DNA of 38,944 bases from the NCBI RefSeq assembly GCF_000568255.1, contig NZ_KK037166.1:4731947-4770890 (forward strand), given 5' to 3'. The notes under the pieces are model-generated. The model had not been told where the DNA came from and did no database searches. It saw only the letters and a list, made by a program, of their open reading frames with translations. Each line of letters starts with the position of its first letter. Position 1 is the stretch's first letter. Positions 9,285 through 18,436 of this stretch are shown piece by piece. Position numbers and translations under genes: made by a program. This DNA comes from Kutzneria sp. 744. Its GTDB lineage: Bacteria; Actinomycetota; Actinomycetes; Mycobacteriales; Pseudonocardiaceae.

Positions 9285-11015
9285 ATGCCGCAACTGCGCA
9301 TCGCTCTCGCTCAGGTCAACCCCCGGGTAGGCGACCTGGCCGGCAACGCCGACCTGGTCGTCGAGTGGAGCCGCAAGGCCGCCGAGTCCGGCGCCCACCT
9401 GGTGGCGTTCCCGGAGATGGTGCTCACCGGCTACCCGGTCGAGGACCTGGCGCTGCGGCAGTCCTTCGCCCGTGCCTCCCGGGCCGCGGTCGACGAGCTG
9501 GCCGGGCGGCTGGCCGACGCGGGCTGCGGCGATCTGCTGGCCGTCGTCGGCTACCTCGACCGCGACGAGGCCGGGGTGCGCAACGCGGCGGCGCTGATCC
9601 ACCAGGGCAAGGTCGTCGCCCGGTACGCCAAGCACCACCTGCCCAACTACGGCGTGTTCGACGAGTACCGCTACTTCGTGCCCGGCAGCAAGCTGCCCAT
9701 CCTGCGGTGGCACGGCGTGGACATCGGCGTGGTGATCTGCGAGGACATCTGGCAGGACGGCGGCCCGATCGCCGCGCTGGGGCAGGCCGGCGTCGACCTC
9801 GTCGTCTGCGTCAACGGCTCGCCGTACGAGCGGAACAAGGACGACCACCGGGCCGAGCTGGTCGCGCGGCGGGCGGCCGAGGCCGGGGCGCCGATCGCCT
9901 ATGTGAACATGGTCGGCGGCCAGGACGAGCTGGTGTTCGACGGCGATTCGCTGGTCATCGACGCCAAGGGCGAGCTGCTGGCCCGGGCGCCGCAGTTCGT
10001 CGAGGAGCTCCTGGTTCTCGACCTGGACCTGGCGGCCGGCACCAGCACCTCGGTCGAGCCGGTCGACGGCTTCGAGGTGAGCCGCCTGACGCTGGACGCG
10101 GTGGAAATGCCGGCGTACGAGCCACTTCCGGCTCCCCCGCTCGCGGCGCCGCTGCCCGACTGCGCCGAGGTGTGGGGCGCGCTGGTCACCGGCCTGCGGG
10201 ACTACGTCCACAAGAACGGTTTCCGCTCGGTCGTGCTGGGGCTTTCCGGCGGCATCGACTCGGCCGTCGTCGCTTCGCTGGCCGTCGACGCCCTCGGGGC
10301 CGATGCCGTGTACGGCATTTCGATGCCGTCGTCGTACTCGTCGGACCACTCGAAGTCGGACGCGGCCCTGACGGCCGAGATGACCGGGCTGCACTACGAC
10401 ACGCAGCCGATCGAGAACATGGTGCGGGCCTTCGTCGACCAGCTCGATCTCACGGGTCTGGCCGAGGAGAACATCCAGGCCCGCTGCCGTGGCATGACGT
10501 TGATGGCGCTGTCCAACGCCCACGGGCACCTGGTGCTGGCCACCGGCAACAAGACCGAGCTGGCCGTCGGCTACTCCACCATCTACGGCGACGCGGTCGG
10601 CGGCTTCGCGCCGATCAAGGACGTGCCGAAGACGCTGGTGTGGGAGCTGGCGTGGTGGCGCAACGCCGAGGCAGGGCGGCGGGGCGAGGCGCCGCCGATC
10701 CCGGAGAACTCCATCACCAAGCCGCCGTCGGCCGAGCTGCGGCCGGGCCAGGTCGACGCCGACTCGCTGCCCGACTACGAGCTGCTGGACCGGGTGCTCG
10801 ACCAGTACGTGGAGAGTGACCACGGCTACGCCGACCTGCTGGCCGGCGGCTTCGACCCGGCGCTGATCGAGCGGGTGCTGACGATGGTCGACCGGGCCGA
10901 GTACAAGCGGCGGCAGTACCCGCCGGGCACCAAGATCAGCCTGAAGGCCTTCGGGCGGGACCGGCGGCTGCCGATCACCAACGCCTGGCGTGAGCACGCC
11001 ACGGCGCTGGTCTGA
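9285..11015 (+). CDS. nadE: glutamine-dependent NAD+ synthetase
   Basis: 576 residues with the two-domain layout of the glutamine-dependent enzyme. The N-terminal nitrilase-type glutaminase (1 to about 270) has its Glu in FPEMVLTGYP (about 45), Lys in YAKHHLPNYG (about 115) and Cys in VICEDIWQ (about 152). The C-terminal synthetase has the PP-loop SGGIDSA at about 321 plus LATGNKTELAVGY. It converts nicotinate adenine dinucleotide to NAD+ with ATP and ammonia from glutamine, the last step of NAD synthesis in the cytoplasm. The start ATG 9285 follows a GGAGGATGAGG ribosome-binding region. It is divergent from the hydrolase gene and 148 bp before panB, so the two vitamin/cofactor genes may be co-expressed. 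Confidence 0.96.
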   Translation: MPQLRIALAQVNPRVGDLAGNADLVVEWSRKAAESGAHLVAFPEMVLTGYPVEDLALRQSFARASRAAVDELAGRLADAGCGDLLAVVGYLDRDEAGVRNAAALIHQGKVVARYAKHHLPNYGVFDEYRYFVPGSKLPILRWHGVDIGVVICEDIWQDGGPIAALGQAGVDLVVCVNGSPYERNKDDHRAELVARRAAEAGAPIAYVNMVGGQDELVFDGDSLVIDAKGELLARAPQFVEELLVLDLDLAAGTSTSVEPVDGFEVSRLTLDAVEMPAYEPLPAPPLAAPLPDCAEVWGALVTGLRDYVHKNGFRSVVLGLSGGIDSAVVASLAVDALGADAVYGISMPSSYSSDHSKSDAALTAEMTGLHYDTQPIENMVRAFVDQLDLTGLAEENIQARCRGMTLMALSNAHGHLVLATGNKTELAVGYSTIYGDAVGGFAPIKDVPKTLVWELAWWRNAEAGRRGEAPPIPENSITKPPSAELRPGQVDADSLPDYELLDRVLDQYVESDHGYADLLAGGFDPALIERVLTMVDRAEYKRRQYPPGTKISLKAFGRDRRLPITNAWREHATALV

Positions 11016-11163
11016 GGGTGATCTTGCTGGTCGGCCCGGGTGTGTGAAGCTGCTCGCAGGAGCGGGCCGGACCGGGGTCGGCGGTGTCACGCTTGTCCCG
11101 TACCCATCCATATGACCCAGGGACCCGCCAGTGGCGGGCCTTGAGGGAAGGACGGTCGGGACA

Positions 11164-12018
11164 ATGACGTCTGCCGAAGTCACGGCGCCCTACGGCAACG
11201 GGGCCTCCACCGCCAAGCCGGCGCGCAAGGTCCGCATCCACCACCTGCAGGAGCTGAAGGACCGCGGCGAGCCGTGGCCCATGCTCACTGCCTACGACAT
11301 GTACACGGCCGGGCTCTTCGACGAGGCGGGCATCCCGGTGCTGCTGGTCGGCGACTCCGCGGCCAACAACGTCTACGGCTACGACACCTCGCTGCCGGTG
11401 ACCGTGGACGAGATGCTGTTCCTCACCCGGGGCGTGACGCGGGCGGTGAAGCACGCCCTCGTAGTCGCCGACCTGCCGTTCGGCTCCTACCAAGTATCGG
11501 TGGAGCAGGCCGTCACCACCGCGATCCGGTTCATGAAGGAGGGGCGGGCCCACGCCGTCAAGCTGGAGGGCGGCCGTCGGTTCGCGCCGCATGTCGAGGC
11601 GATCGTGGCGGCCGGGATTCCGGTGATGGGTCACATCGGCTTCACCCCGCAGAGCGAGCACCAGCTCGGCGGCTACCGCGTGCAGGGCCGTGACGAGAAG
11701 GGCGACGACGTCCTCGCCGACGCGGTGGCGTTGGAGCAGGCCGGCGCGTTCGCGGTGGTGCTGGAGATGGTGACGGCCGAGGTGGCCAAGCGGGTGACCC
11801 ACGAGCTGCGGATTCCCACCGTGGGCATCGGCGCGGGCCCCGACTGCGACGCCCAGGTCCTGGTCTGGACCGACATGGCCGGCATGCGCCGCGGCAAGAT
11901 GCCCCGATTCGTGAAGCAGTACGCCGACATGGCGTCGGTGTTGGGCACTGCGGCCAGCGATTTCGCCTCGGAAGTGCGGAACCGGGCGTTCCCCGGTCCG
12001 GAACACTCTTTCCACTGA
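11164..12018 (+). CDS. panB: 3-methyl-2-oxobutanoate hydroxymethyltransferase
   Basis: 284 residues, normal for PanB, a TIM barrel with [13 protein letters not shown] (Mg2+/ketoacid site), [27 protein letters not shown] and [15 protein letters not shown]. It adds a hydroxymethyl group from 5,10-methylenetetrahydrofolate to 2-oxoisovalerate, giving ketopantoate, the first step of pantothenate and CoA synthesis. The N-terminal 20 residues are a loose actinobacterial extension. The start ATG 11164 gives family-like length; the nearest purine-rich stretch (GGAAGGA) is rather far upstream. The gene ends just before a strong hairpin. Confidence 0.96.
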   Translation: MTSAEVTAPYGNGASTAKPARKVRIHHLQELKDRGEPWPMLTAYDMYTAGLFDEAGIPVLLVGDSAANNVYGYDTSLPVTVDEMLFLTRGVTRAVKHALVVADLPFGSYQVSVEQAVTTAIRFMKEGRAHAVKLEGGRRFAPHVEAIVAAGIPVMGHIGFTPQSEHQLGGYRVQGRDEKGDDVLADAVALEQAGAFAVVLEMVTAEVAKRVTHELRIPTVGIGAGPDCDAQVLVWTDMAGMRRGKMPRFVKQYADMASVLGTAASDFASEVRNRAFPGPEHSFH

Positions 12019-12025
12019 GGCAGCC

Positions 12026-12054
12026 GGTGGGCCTTAACGTCGTTAAGGCCCACC
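12026..12054. terminator. bidirectional terminator between panB and npdG
   Basis: GGTGGGCCTTAAC (12026-12038) pairs perfectly with GTTAAGGCCCACC (12042-12054) around a 3-nt loop, giving a 13-bp stem between two converging genes. TTT follows on the plus strand. There is no long U tract, but the hairpin is strong and well placed. Confidence 0.85.
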
Positions 12055-12063
12055 TTTGCGCAG

Positions 12064-12732
12064 TTAGATGTCGGTGACGCGCAGACCGGCGTGCGCCTTG
12101 TACCGGCGGTTGATGGCGATGAGGTTGGCGGTCAGCGCCTCGATCTGACCGGCGTTGCGCAACCGGCCGCCGTACACGCCCCGCATGCCGGGAACGGTGT
12201 CGGCCAGCGCGCGGACCAGGTCCGTGGCCTCGCGGTCGTCGCCCAGCACCAGCACGTCGGTGTCGACCTTCTCGACCTCGGGGTCGCCGAGGTGCACGGC
12301 CGAGACGTGGTGGAACGCGGCCGTGACGCGGGAGTCCGGCAGCAGGGCCTCGGCCTGCTGGGCGGCGCTGCCCTCGTCGATCTTCAGGGCGAACGGGCCC
12401 TGCTTGTCGAAGCCGAGCGGGTTCACGCAGTCGATCACGATCTTGCCGGCCAGCGCCTCGCGCAGGGACGCCAGCAGGTCGCCGTGGCCCTCCCACGGGA
12501 CGGCGACGAGCACGATGTCGGCCTGCCGCGCGCACTCGAGGTTGTCGGCGCCGGCGACGTGGCCGACACCGGCGAGCTCACGCAGCTCGCCGGCCGTGGC
12601 CTCGGCCCGGTCGGCGCTGCGGGAGCCGATGACGACCTTCAGGCCGGCCTTGGCCCACCGGAACGCAAGACCCTTGCCCTGGGGACCGGTGCCACCGAGC
12701 ACACCCACTGTCAGGTCACCGATTTCAGTCAC
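12064..12732 (-). CDS. npdG: NADPH-dependent F420 reductase
   Basis: 222 residues, the usual size of F420H2:NADP+ oxidoreductase. The N-terminus VGVLGGTGPQGKGLAFRWAK is a Rossmann dinucleotide-binding loop, followed by VVIGSRSADRAE, where the two arginines favour NADP. IDCVNPLGFD and a conserved C-terminal helix region (NAGQIEALTANLIAINRRYK) complete the family pattern. It transfers hydride between NADPH and coenzyme F420, supplying F420H2 to F420-dependent enzymes. The GTG start at 12732 overlaps the end of the RNB gene by 8 nt, and GGAAG just before it serves as the ribosome-binding site, so translation of the two is probably coupled. Confidence 0.92.
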   Translation of the reverse strand: MTEIGDLTVGVLGGTGPQGKGLAFRWAKAGLKVVIGSRSADRAEATAGELRELAGVGHVAGADNLECARQADIVLVAVPWEGHGDLLASLREALAGKIVIDCVNPLGFDKQGPFALKIDEGSAAQQAEALLPDSRVTAAFHHVSAVHLGDPEVEKVDTDVLVLGDDREATDLVRALADTVPGMRGVYGGRLRNAGQIEALTANLIAINRRYKAHAGLRVTDI

Positions 12733-14158
12733 GATCTTCCTCTCCGAAAAACCTCTCGAAGGACACCTTGCGTCGTGTGGTGTCCGCCTCGACGAGCCGA
12801 ACCCTGATCCGCTCGCCCTCGGGTAGCTCCGCCCCGGTGCACTTGGCCATCACGGGCGGTTCGGTCACGAAGACCTCGCCGGCGGCGGCCTCGGACCGCA
12901 GCACCACCGCGTCGAAGACATCGCCCACACGGTCGGCCAGCACCCAGGCCTCGACCTGGTCGAGGCAGGCCCGTTCGACCTTGGCGGCGATCGTGTCCGA
13001 GGCGGACATCAGGTGCGGCAGCTCCGGCAGCGCGGCGCGGACCCAGGCCGGGACGTCGGCGCCGGCCACGACGGCGAGGCAGCACTCGGTCGCGAACCGG
13101 TCGACCAGCCGCCGCAGCGGGGCCGTGACGTGGGCGTACGGTGCTCCGACGCCGGCGTGGGAAGTCACCGTGGGCTCGGAGCCGTCGAAGGCGGTGTAGC
13201 CGGCGCCGCGAAGCAGGCGTGTGGCGGCGACGTACATCGCCAGCGACTCGGGCCGGTTCGGGTCGAGGCCGGCCAGCAGCCGGGCCGGGCTCTCGCCCTC
13301 CGGCCACTCCACCCGGGACGCCGTCGCCGCGCGATGCAGCCCGGACACGGCGTCGACGTCGGCCGACGGCAGTGTCCGGAGCACGCCCACCTTGGCGTCG
13401 ATCATGATCTTGGCCGCGCACATGCCCGTGAGCAGGGAGATCTCGGCGTTCCAGGCCTCGATGTCGGCCCGCAGCCGCACCCGCAGCGTCCACTCGCCGT
13501 CGCCGGACGGACTGATCTGCTGCTCGGGCAGCTGAAGCTCGACGGCGCCCCGCTCGGCGGCCATGGCGCGGCGCAGCCGGCCGACCTCAGGCAACAGGGC
13601 GACCGACGGATGCGGAGTCCCCGCGGCCAGGCTGGCCTGCACGGACTCGTAGTCGAGCCGGGAAACGGACCGCACGAGCGCGCGCCGGACGACCACGCCC
13701 TCGGGATTGCCGTCCGGATCGAGGTCGATCGTCCACAGCACCGAAGGCCGCACCTGGTCGGGCAGCAGACTCGCAGCCCCCTCGGACAACACCGGCGGGT
13801 GCAGCGGAACCGTGCCGTCGGGCAGGTACAGCGTCTGACCCCGGCGCTTCACTTCCTGGTCGAGCGTGCCGCCCGGCGGCACGAAACCGCCCAGGTCGGC
13901 GATGGCGTAGTGGACGCGGTAGCCGCGCTGCCGGCGTTCGATCAGTACGGCCTGGTCCAGGTCTTTCGAACCCGGCGGGTCGATCGTGACCAGCGGCAAT
14001 GCTCGGGCATCGAGGCGGGGGCCGCCGCGGACCTCGTCCAGCGCCTGCTCGGCCTCCACCAGTGCGGCCGCCGGGAAATCCTCACGCAGCCCGAACTCGC
14101 TCCGGATCGGAGCGAAGTCCCGCCCGGCGCCACTGGTTGTGACCGTCCTGGACACCAC
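12725..14158 (-). CDS. RNB-domain exoribonuclease (RNase II/R family)
   Basis: About 477 residues. The RNB catalytic signature is present near the N-terminus as TIDPPGSKDLDQAV, corresponding to the acidic Mg2+ site of RNase II/R. VHYAIADLGGFVPPG and a later APYAHVTAPLRRLVDRF block, which matches the usual Y-x-H-x-TSPIRRYxD motif, confirm it. The cold-shock and S1 RNA-binding domains of full RNase R are absent or very short, giving the compact form common in actinobacteria. It should degrade RNA 3' to 5'. The start is uncertain: GTG 14158 follows AAGG at 8 nt, GTG 14155 is next, and a TTG at 14176 is possible. It is upstream of, and overlaps, npdG; the functional link is unknown. Confidence 0.88.
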   Translation of the reverse strand: MVSRTVTTSGAGRDFAPIRSEFGLREDFPAAALVEAEQALDEVRGGPRLDARALPLVTIDPPGSKDLDQAVLIERRQRGYRVHYAIADLGGFVPPGGTLDQEVKRRGQTLYLPDGTVPLHPPVLSEGAASLLPDQVRPSVLWTIDLDPDGNPEGVVVRRALVRSVSRLDYESVQASLAAGTPHPSVALLPEVGRLRRAMAAERGAVELQLPEQQISPSGDGEWTLRVRLRADIEAWNAEISLLTGMCAAKIMIDAKVGVLRTLPSADVDAVSGLHRAATASRVEWPEGESPARLLAGLDPNRPESLAMYVAATRLLRGAGYTAFDGSEPTVTSHAGVGAPYAHVTAPLRRLVDRFATECCLAVVAGADVPAWVRAALPELPHLMSASDTIAAKVERACLDQVEAWVLADRVGDVFDAVVLRSEAAAGEVFVTEPPVMAKCTGAELPEGERIRVRLVEADTTRRKVSFERFFGEEDRD

Positions 14159-14241
14159 ACCGGAAACCTTAGACAACCGGCTCCGGGAATGTCGTTCTCA
14201 GAGGTCCACAACGTCGCGTCGCCAGCCGGATGTCACCAAGA

Positions 14242-14868
14242 TCACCAGTTCTTGCGTTCCGGCGCGGACGGGTAGTGATACTCCGGCCGGGTATGGCCGC
14301 CGGGCGGGGTGGCCGGACCGGGCTGGACCGGGAAGCCACCAGGTGGGGTTGGAGGCGGCCCAGGCTGGGTCTGGCCGGGCTGGACCGGACCGTTCTGGGC
14401 CGGGAGGCCGGCGGGCGGCGAGTGCGGCGACATGCCGGCGGGCTCGACGCGGCCGTGGCGGTTGTGCGGGATCGGGTCGAGCACGGAGACCAGCGCCGTG
14501 GTCTGCTCCGGGTTGTCGATGGGGGCGCCGTTGCGGCCGCGGTAGACGATCTCGCCGTCGGAGTCGATCTCCATCAGGTAGCCGGCCTCGGCCAGCTGCT
14601 CCTCGTCCAGGTCGACCAGCCGCTCGTAACGCGACGGCACGACCCGGTAGACCGGCCACTGCAGGTGGGCGTAGGCCTGGTGGAACTGGGCGATCAGCGT
14701 GGCGAACTGCTGCTGCCACGGCAGCGGCATCGACTCGGCCAGCGACCGGGGCAGCACCGCGTAGCCGGCGTCGACGCCCTGGTTGGTGGAGTTCAGGTAG
14801 TCGCGCAACGGTGTGCTCGACGCGGGTCGACCGGCCGGCCGCGGAATGGGCTCGGGCGTGAATTTCAT
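14242..14868 (-). CDS. proline-rich hypothetical protein of the secretion-like operon
   Basis: 208 residues, not assigned to a named family. Residues 1 to about 140 look globular and hydrophilic (DYLNSTNQGVDAGYAVLPRS, then DEEQLAEAGYLMEIDSDGEI). The last 65 residues are rich in Pro, Gly and Gln and are probably disordered. There is no membrane span or signal peptide, so it should be cytoplasmic. GGAGG stands 5 nt before the ATG, and the upstream NlpC/P60 gene ends 12 nt away, so it is the last gene of the leftward operon. It probably serves the secretion apparatus, by position only. Confidence 0.75.
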   Translation of the reverse strand: MKFTPEPIPRPAGRPASSTPLRDYLNSTNQGVDAGYAVLPRSLAESMPLPWQQQFATLIAQFHQAYAHLQWPVYRVVPSRYERLVDLDEEQLAEAGYLMEIDSDGEIVYRGRNGAPIDNPEQTTALVSVLDPIPHNRHGRVEPAGMSPHSPPAGLPAQNGPVQPGQTQPGPPPTPPGGFPVQPGPATPPGGHTRPEYHYPSAPERKNW

Positions 14869-14880
14869 GGACGCCTCCTG

Positions 14881-15900
14881 CTACACGCCGGGCCGTACGG
14901 CCTGGGGGACGACCTCGGCCTCGGTGAAGCTGAACGGCCGGATGTGGATCGGGATGCCGAAGTCCTGCGCCTCGATGATCTTGTGGTCGCCGAGGTACAT
15001 GGCCACGTGGTGGATGGTGGCCGGATTGCTCTTGTCGGTGGCCAGGAACACCAGGTCGCCGGGCTGGGCCTGGTCGACCGGCAGCATCGAGCCGGCGTGG
15101 TACTGGTCGGCGGCGACGCGGGGCAGCTGGATCCCGGCCGAGAGATAGGCCTGCTGCATCAGACCGGAGCAGTCGTAGCCGACCGGCCCGTTGCCGCCCC
15201 AGATGTAGGGCTTGCCCAGCTGCTGCTGGGCGTAGGCGATGGCCTTGGCCGCGGCCTGGTTGGCCGGCAGCACCAGGCTGGCCAGATTGGCCTGCTGGCC
15301 GCAGCCGGTCGGGTCGGCCACGTCGCCGACGGTCTTGATCAGGTCGGCGGCCATCGCCTCCCACTTGTCGTAGGCGTCGGGGAAGGCCGAGCGCTCGACG
15401 GACTGCGCGGCGTCGCCGGGGCGCATCTGCTGCCAGTTGGGGATCTTGGTCAGCACGTCGTAGAACTTGTTGATGGCGTAGCTGGGATCCAGCAGCTGGG
15501 CCTCGGTGCCCCAGCCCATGGTGAACCGCATCTGGAAGATGCCGCGGGAGTCGGGGCCGGCCACGTCGCCGTGCGTGACGTTGGTCAGGCTGGACTCCTG
15601 CATGCCGGCCTGGATGGCGGTCTGCCAGGCCAGCGGCGGCAGCTGGCGCTGCTTGCCGATCGAGATGATCTGGGCGGCGATGCCCCGCTGGTCCGCGCTC
15701 AGCCGGCCGGCCTGCCCCTCGCCGGCCGCCGCGTCGCCGACGGCGTCGGCCCACGGCCCGATCGCGGCGTTGCAGGTGGCCATGCGGAACAGGCTCAGCG
15801 CCTGCTGCTCGTTGGTGACCACGGAGGTCACCGTCAACGTGACCAGGAACAGCCCGGCCACCAGGCCGACCGCGACCCCGACGATGATCCAGACCTTCAT
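14881..15900 (-). CDS. bifunctional cell-wall hydrolase: lytic transglycosylase + NlpC/P60
   Basis: 339 residues. An N-terminal membrane span (about 4-25) anchors it outside the membrane. Residues about 75-190 form a lysozyme/SLT-like domain, with the catalytic Glu about 102 in MQESSLTN and SRGIFQMRF. Residues about 215-335 form an NlpC/P60 peptidase with Cys about 244 in YDCSGLMQQAY and His about 298 in HHVAMYLG. This two-enzyme layout matches CwlT/TcpG-type proteins of Gram-positive conjugation systems, which open the peptidoglycan for the transfer channel. It lies between the VirB8-like and proline-rich genes on the same strand, 1 nt after the former. Confidence 0.9.
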   Translation of the reverse strand: MKVWIIVGVAVGLVAGLFLVTLTVTSVVTNEQQALSLFRMATCNAAIGPWADAVGDAAAGEGQAGRLSADQRGIAAQIISIGKQRQLPPLAWQTAIQAGMQESSLTNVTHGDVAGPDSRGIFQMRFTMGWGTEAQLLDPSYAINKFYDVLTKIPNWQQMRPGDAAQSVERSAFPDAYDKWEAMAADLIKTVGDVADPTGCGQQANLASLVLPANQAAAKAIAYAQQQLGKPYIWGGNGPVGYDCSGLMQQAYLSAGIQLPRVAADQYHAGSMLPVDQAQPGDLVFLATDKSNPATIHHVAMYLGDHKIIEAQDFGIPIHIRPFSFTEAEVVPQAVRPGV

Positions 15901-15901
15901 G

Positions 15902-16507
15902 TCAGCCGGCCTTGTCGTACTTGGAGACCCGCCACCCCTGGCTCGGGGTGGTGATCACCGTGACCTGGATGGTGCCGCCGTCGGTGGACACGTCGGCCAC
16001 GACCGAGCTGGTGGTCGAGTCGACGGAGACGGCCGCGCCGGTGACCTTGGTGGCCGGCACGTTGGCCGGGTCCACCGAGCCCATCTGGGGCAGGAACTCG
16101 TCGGTCGTGTACGGCTTGAGCTGGTCCAGCCACTGCTGGGCGGTGATGCCGGCCGGGTGGTTGACCCACGCCTTCACCCACTTCAGCGCCACGTCCAGGG
16201 CCTGCGGGGACGGCGGCGCGGGCGTCGGGTTCAGCAGCGGCGAGGTCAGCCGGGTCTGGGCCGTCGTGGTGGTCGTGGTCGCCGACTGGCCCGACGACGA
16301 GCCGGTGGCGCCGGCGCTGTCGGTGGTCGTGTCGCCGGCCGGCTGCGCCGTGCCGCTCGACGGGGCCTTCGGGATGACCGTCGCCACCACGATGCCCAGC
16401 GCGACAACGATGATCACGAACGTGATCAGGTGCCGCGGCGAGCGCAGCGGCCAGCCCCACAACTTGCGATACACCGCGGACCGGCCACGGTTGGTGCGGA
16501 TCGGCAT
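15902..16507 (-). CDS. VirB8/TcpC-like membrane protein
   Basis: 201 residues: a short basic cytoplasmic N-terminus, one membrane span (about 26-46, LITFVIIVVALGIVVATVI), a Ser/Thr-rich linker of about 45 residues, and an external domain of about 115 residues ending GWRVSKYDKAG. The layout (one span plus a small alpha/beta domain) and its position between the VirB6-like and cell-wall hydrolase genes fit VirB8/TcpC/ConG scaffold proteins of Gram-positive type IV systems. Sequence similarity alone is weak, so the family is inferred. Three nucleotides separate it from the upstream gene. Confidence 0.7.
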   Translation of the reverse strand: MPIRTNRGRSAVYRKLWGWPLRSPRHLITFVIIVVALGIVVATVIPKAPSSGTAQPAGDTTTDSAGATGSSSGQSATTTTTTAQTRLTSPLLNPTPAPPSPQALDVALKWVKAWVNHPAGITAQQWLDQLKPYTTDEFLPQMGSVDPANVPATKVTGAAVSVDSTTSSVVADVSTDGGTIQVTVITTPSQGWRVSKYDKAG

Positions 16508-16510
16508 CGG

Positions 16511-18436
16511 TTACCCCCTCTCGCCCCGGCCGTACTGCGGCCCGTCCGGCTCCGCGACCTCGAGCCCGCGCGACGGGCGGTAGATCATGTGCACCGGTCG
16601 CCCGGCGATCACTTCCACCTCGGCCCGCCGCGGCTCGGCCTGCGGCCGCTGGCCGCTGACCACCTGCGACGGCACGATCACGGCGTCCTCGCCGCGCCGT
16701 TCCCAGCTCCGGTCGACGACCGGCGGCGTGTCGACGGTCCGCGACGCCATCGGGCCGACGATCCCGCCGCCACCCGACGGCAGCGCCGCCGCCCCGCCGC
16801 CACCCGACGACAGGGCCCTGGTGCTGCCGGCCGTGAGCTGCGTGCCGTTGACGTCGAGGCGCTGCGCCGTGGCCAGCACCGGGTTCGACGCCTCGGGCCG
16901 GTACCGGCGGCCCCCGCGCTGGGCGGCGGCGATCTCCGGCGGCAGGTGCTCGCCGTCACGGACGTTCTCCCAGAAGGCGTCCTGGGCCGAGGTGTCGGTC
17001 CGGCGGCCGCGCATGCGGGCCCACAGGCCTCCGCCCGCGCCGGCCAGGTTGGACCCCATGGTGCCGACGGACAGCTGCACCATCTGCATCATCCGGCGAC
17101 CGGGCTTGCCGATCATGAAGAAGGCGAAGGTGACCAGGCCGGCCAGCAGGATCTGGGCCAGCAGCGGCAGACCGTGGGCCGGGTCGAAGATCCACACCAG
17201 CACCAGCGTGTCCAGGCCGGCCAGCGCGGAGATGACCACCACGTTCAGCAGCGCGGCGCCGGCGGCCCGGCCGATCTTGCGCAGCAGGTCGGGGAAGACG
17301 ATGGAGGCCAGGCCGATGAGCGGACCGGCCAGCACCACCATTCTCAGCAGCACCTGCGCGAGCAGGATGGCCGCCTTGGCCAGCAGCTGAAAAAGGGAGA
17401 AGGCCAGCGCCTGGAACAGCGCGAGGAAACCGTCGCCGATCCGGCTGCCGTCGGTGCCGTCGAAATAGCCGGTGACATTCCCGAGCTTGCCGCGGATATC
17501 CACGAACTGCTGCTTCTTGGCGTTCGAGTTGTTCGCGTCGGCGTCCTTGCCGGCGTTCACCTCGGCGATGCTGAACGCCTGCGCGCCCACCAGGTCCCGG
17601 CCGAACTGGGTGGCCTGCGGGGCGTCCGGATCCCCGAACTCGCCGCGCAGCCAGTTCCGGTAGACCACGTTGGTGTGCAGCATGGTCGGCAGCGAGTTGG
17701 CGCTGCTGCCCAGGCCGACCTCGCTGAGGAAACCGGCCTGGATCTCCGAGGTGCCGAAGATCAGCACCTTGTCCAGCACCTCGGTGTACACCAGCGGCGT
17801 CAGGTAGGCCGCGGACGCCAGCCACAGGCCGGCCAGCGCCCAGGTGGTCCGCTTGCCGATGGCCGCCAGATCGCCCTTCCATATCTGTCGGAAGAGCAGA
17901 ATCGCCAGCCCCAGCGCGGCCAGCGCGAACAAGGGCGCGAACACCCCGTTGTAGAGGGCCTTCGTGCCGTTGGCCACGATGTCGTCCAGCGGGCCGGTCA
18001 GCAGATTGCCGGTGATGACGTAGTGCAGGCCGTTGGTCGCGCCGACCATCACCTTGGCCACGTTGAACAGCTGATTGCCGAACCACGTGTCGATCTCGGA
18101 GTTCGAGCCCGTCACCGCGGTGATCGAGCCGCAGTTCGGGTTGTAGACGTGCCAGGTGAGACCGGCATAGCGGTAGTCGAAGTACACCGAGCCGGGATCG
18201 CCGTGCAACGCCAGCTGCTTGGACGGGTCCAGCGCGCCGACGAAGCCCAGGTCGGGCCGTTCCGGGTTGGGGGCGCAGTCGGTCGGCGCGGCCATCGCCG
18301 GCGAGCCGATGAGCGCCTGCATGGCCAGCAGCGCCCCGACCACCACCACCGCGCGGCCACGACGGCCACGGCGGAGCAGCCGCCACGCCAGAACTGCCAG
18401 CGTGGCGGCGAAGGCGACCAGCAGCAGGGCCGTCAT
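16511..18436 (-). CDS. VirB6/TrbL-like polytopic membrane protein
   Basis: 641 residues. A first hydrophobic span (about 1-18) and a second segment ending SPAMAAPTDC form a signal-like N-terminus. An extracellular region with several cysteines follows, and then about seven hydrophobic spans between residues 150 and 450. The last 190 residues are cytoplasmic, Gly/Pro/Arg-rich and probably disordered. This is the layout of VirB6/TrbL channel proteins. ATG 18436 overlaps the stop of the VirB4-like gene (ATGA), so the two are translationally coupled. The longer frame extending to 19015 is a shadow of the ATPase gene. Confidence 0.8.
   Translation of the reverse strand: MTALLLVAFAATLAVLAWRLLRRGRRGRAVVVVGALLAMQALIGSPAMAAPTDCAPNPERPDLGFVGALDPSKQLALHGDPGSVYFDYRYAGLTWHVYNPNCGSITAVTGSNSEIDTWFGNQLFNVAKVMVGATNGLHYVITGNLLTGPLDDIVANGTKALYNGVFAPLFALAALGLAILLFRQIWKGDLAAIGKRTTWALAGLWLASAAYLTPLVYTEVLDKVLIFGTSEIQAGFLSEVGLGSSANSLPTMLHTNVVYRNWLRGEFGDPDAPQATQFGRDLVGAQAFSIAEVNAGKDADANNSNAKKQQFVDIRGKLGNVTGYFDGTDGSRIGDGFLALFQALAFSLFQLLAKAAILLAQVLLRMVVLAGPLIGLASIVFPDLLRKIGRAAGAALLNVVVISALAGLDTLVLVWIFDPAHGLPLLAQILLAGLVTFAFFMIGKPGRRMMQMVQLSVGTMGSNLAGAGGGLWARMRGRRTDTSAQDAFWENVRDGEHLPPEIAAAQRGGRRYRPEASNPVLATAQRLDVNGTQLTAGSTRALSSGGGGAAALPSGGGGIVGPMASRTVDTPPVVDRSWERRGEDAVIVPSQVVSGQRPQAEPRRAEVEVIAGRPVHMIYRPSRGLEVAEPDGPQYGRGERG

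Noticed and set aside
9365-10819. Second-frame protein inside nadE
   Set aside because: Arg/Gly/Ala-rich translation in a shifted frame of a well conserved gene.
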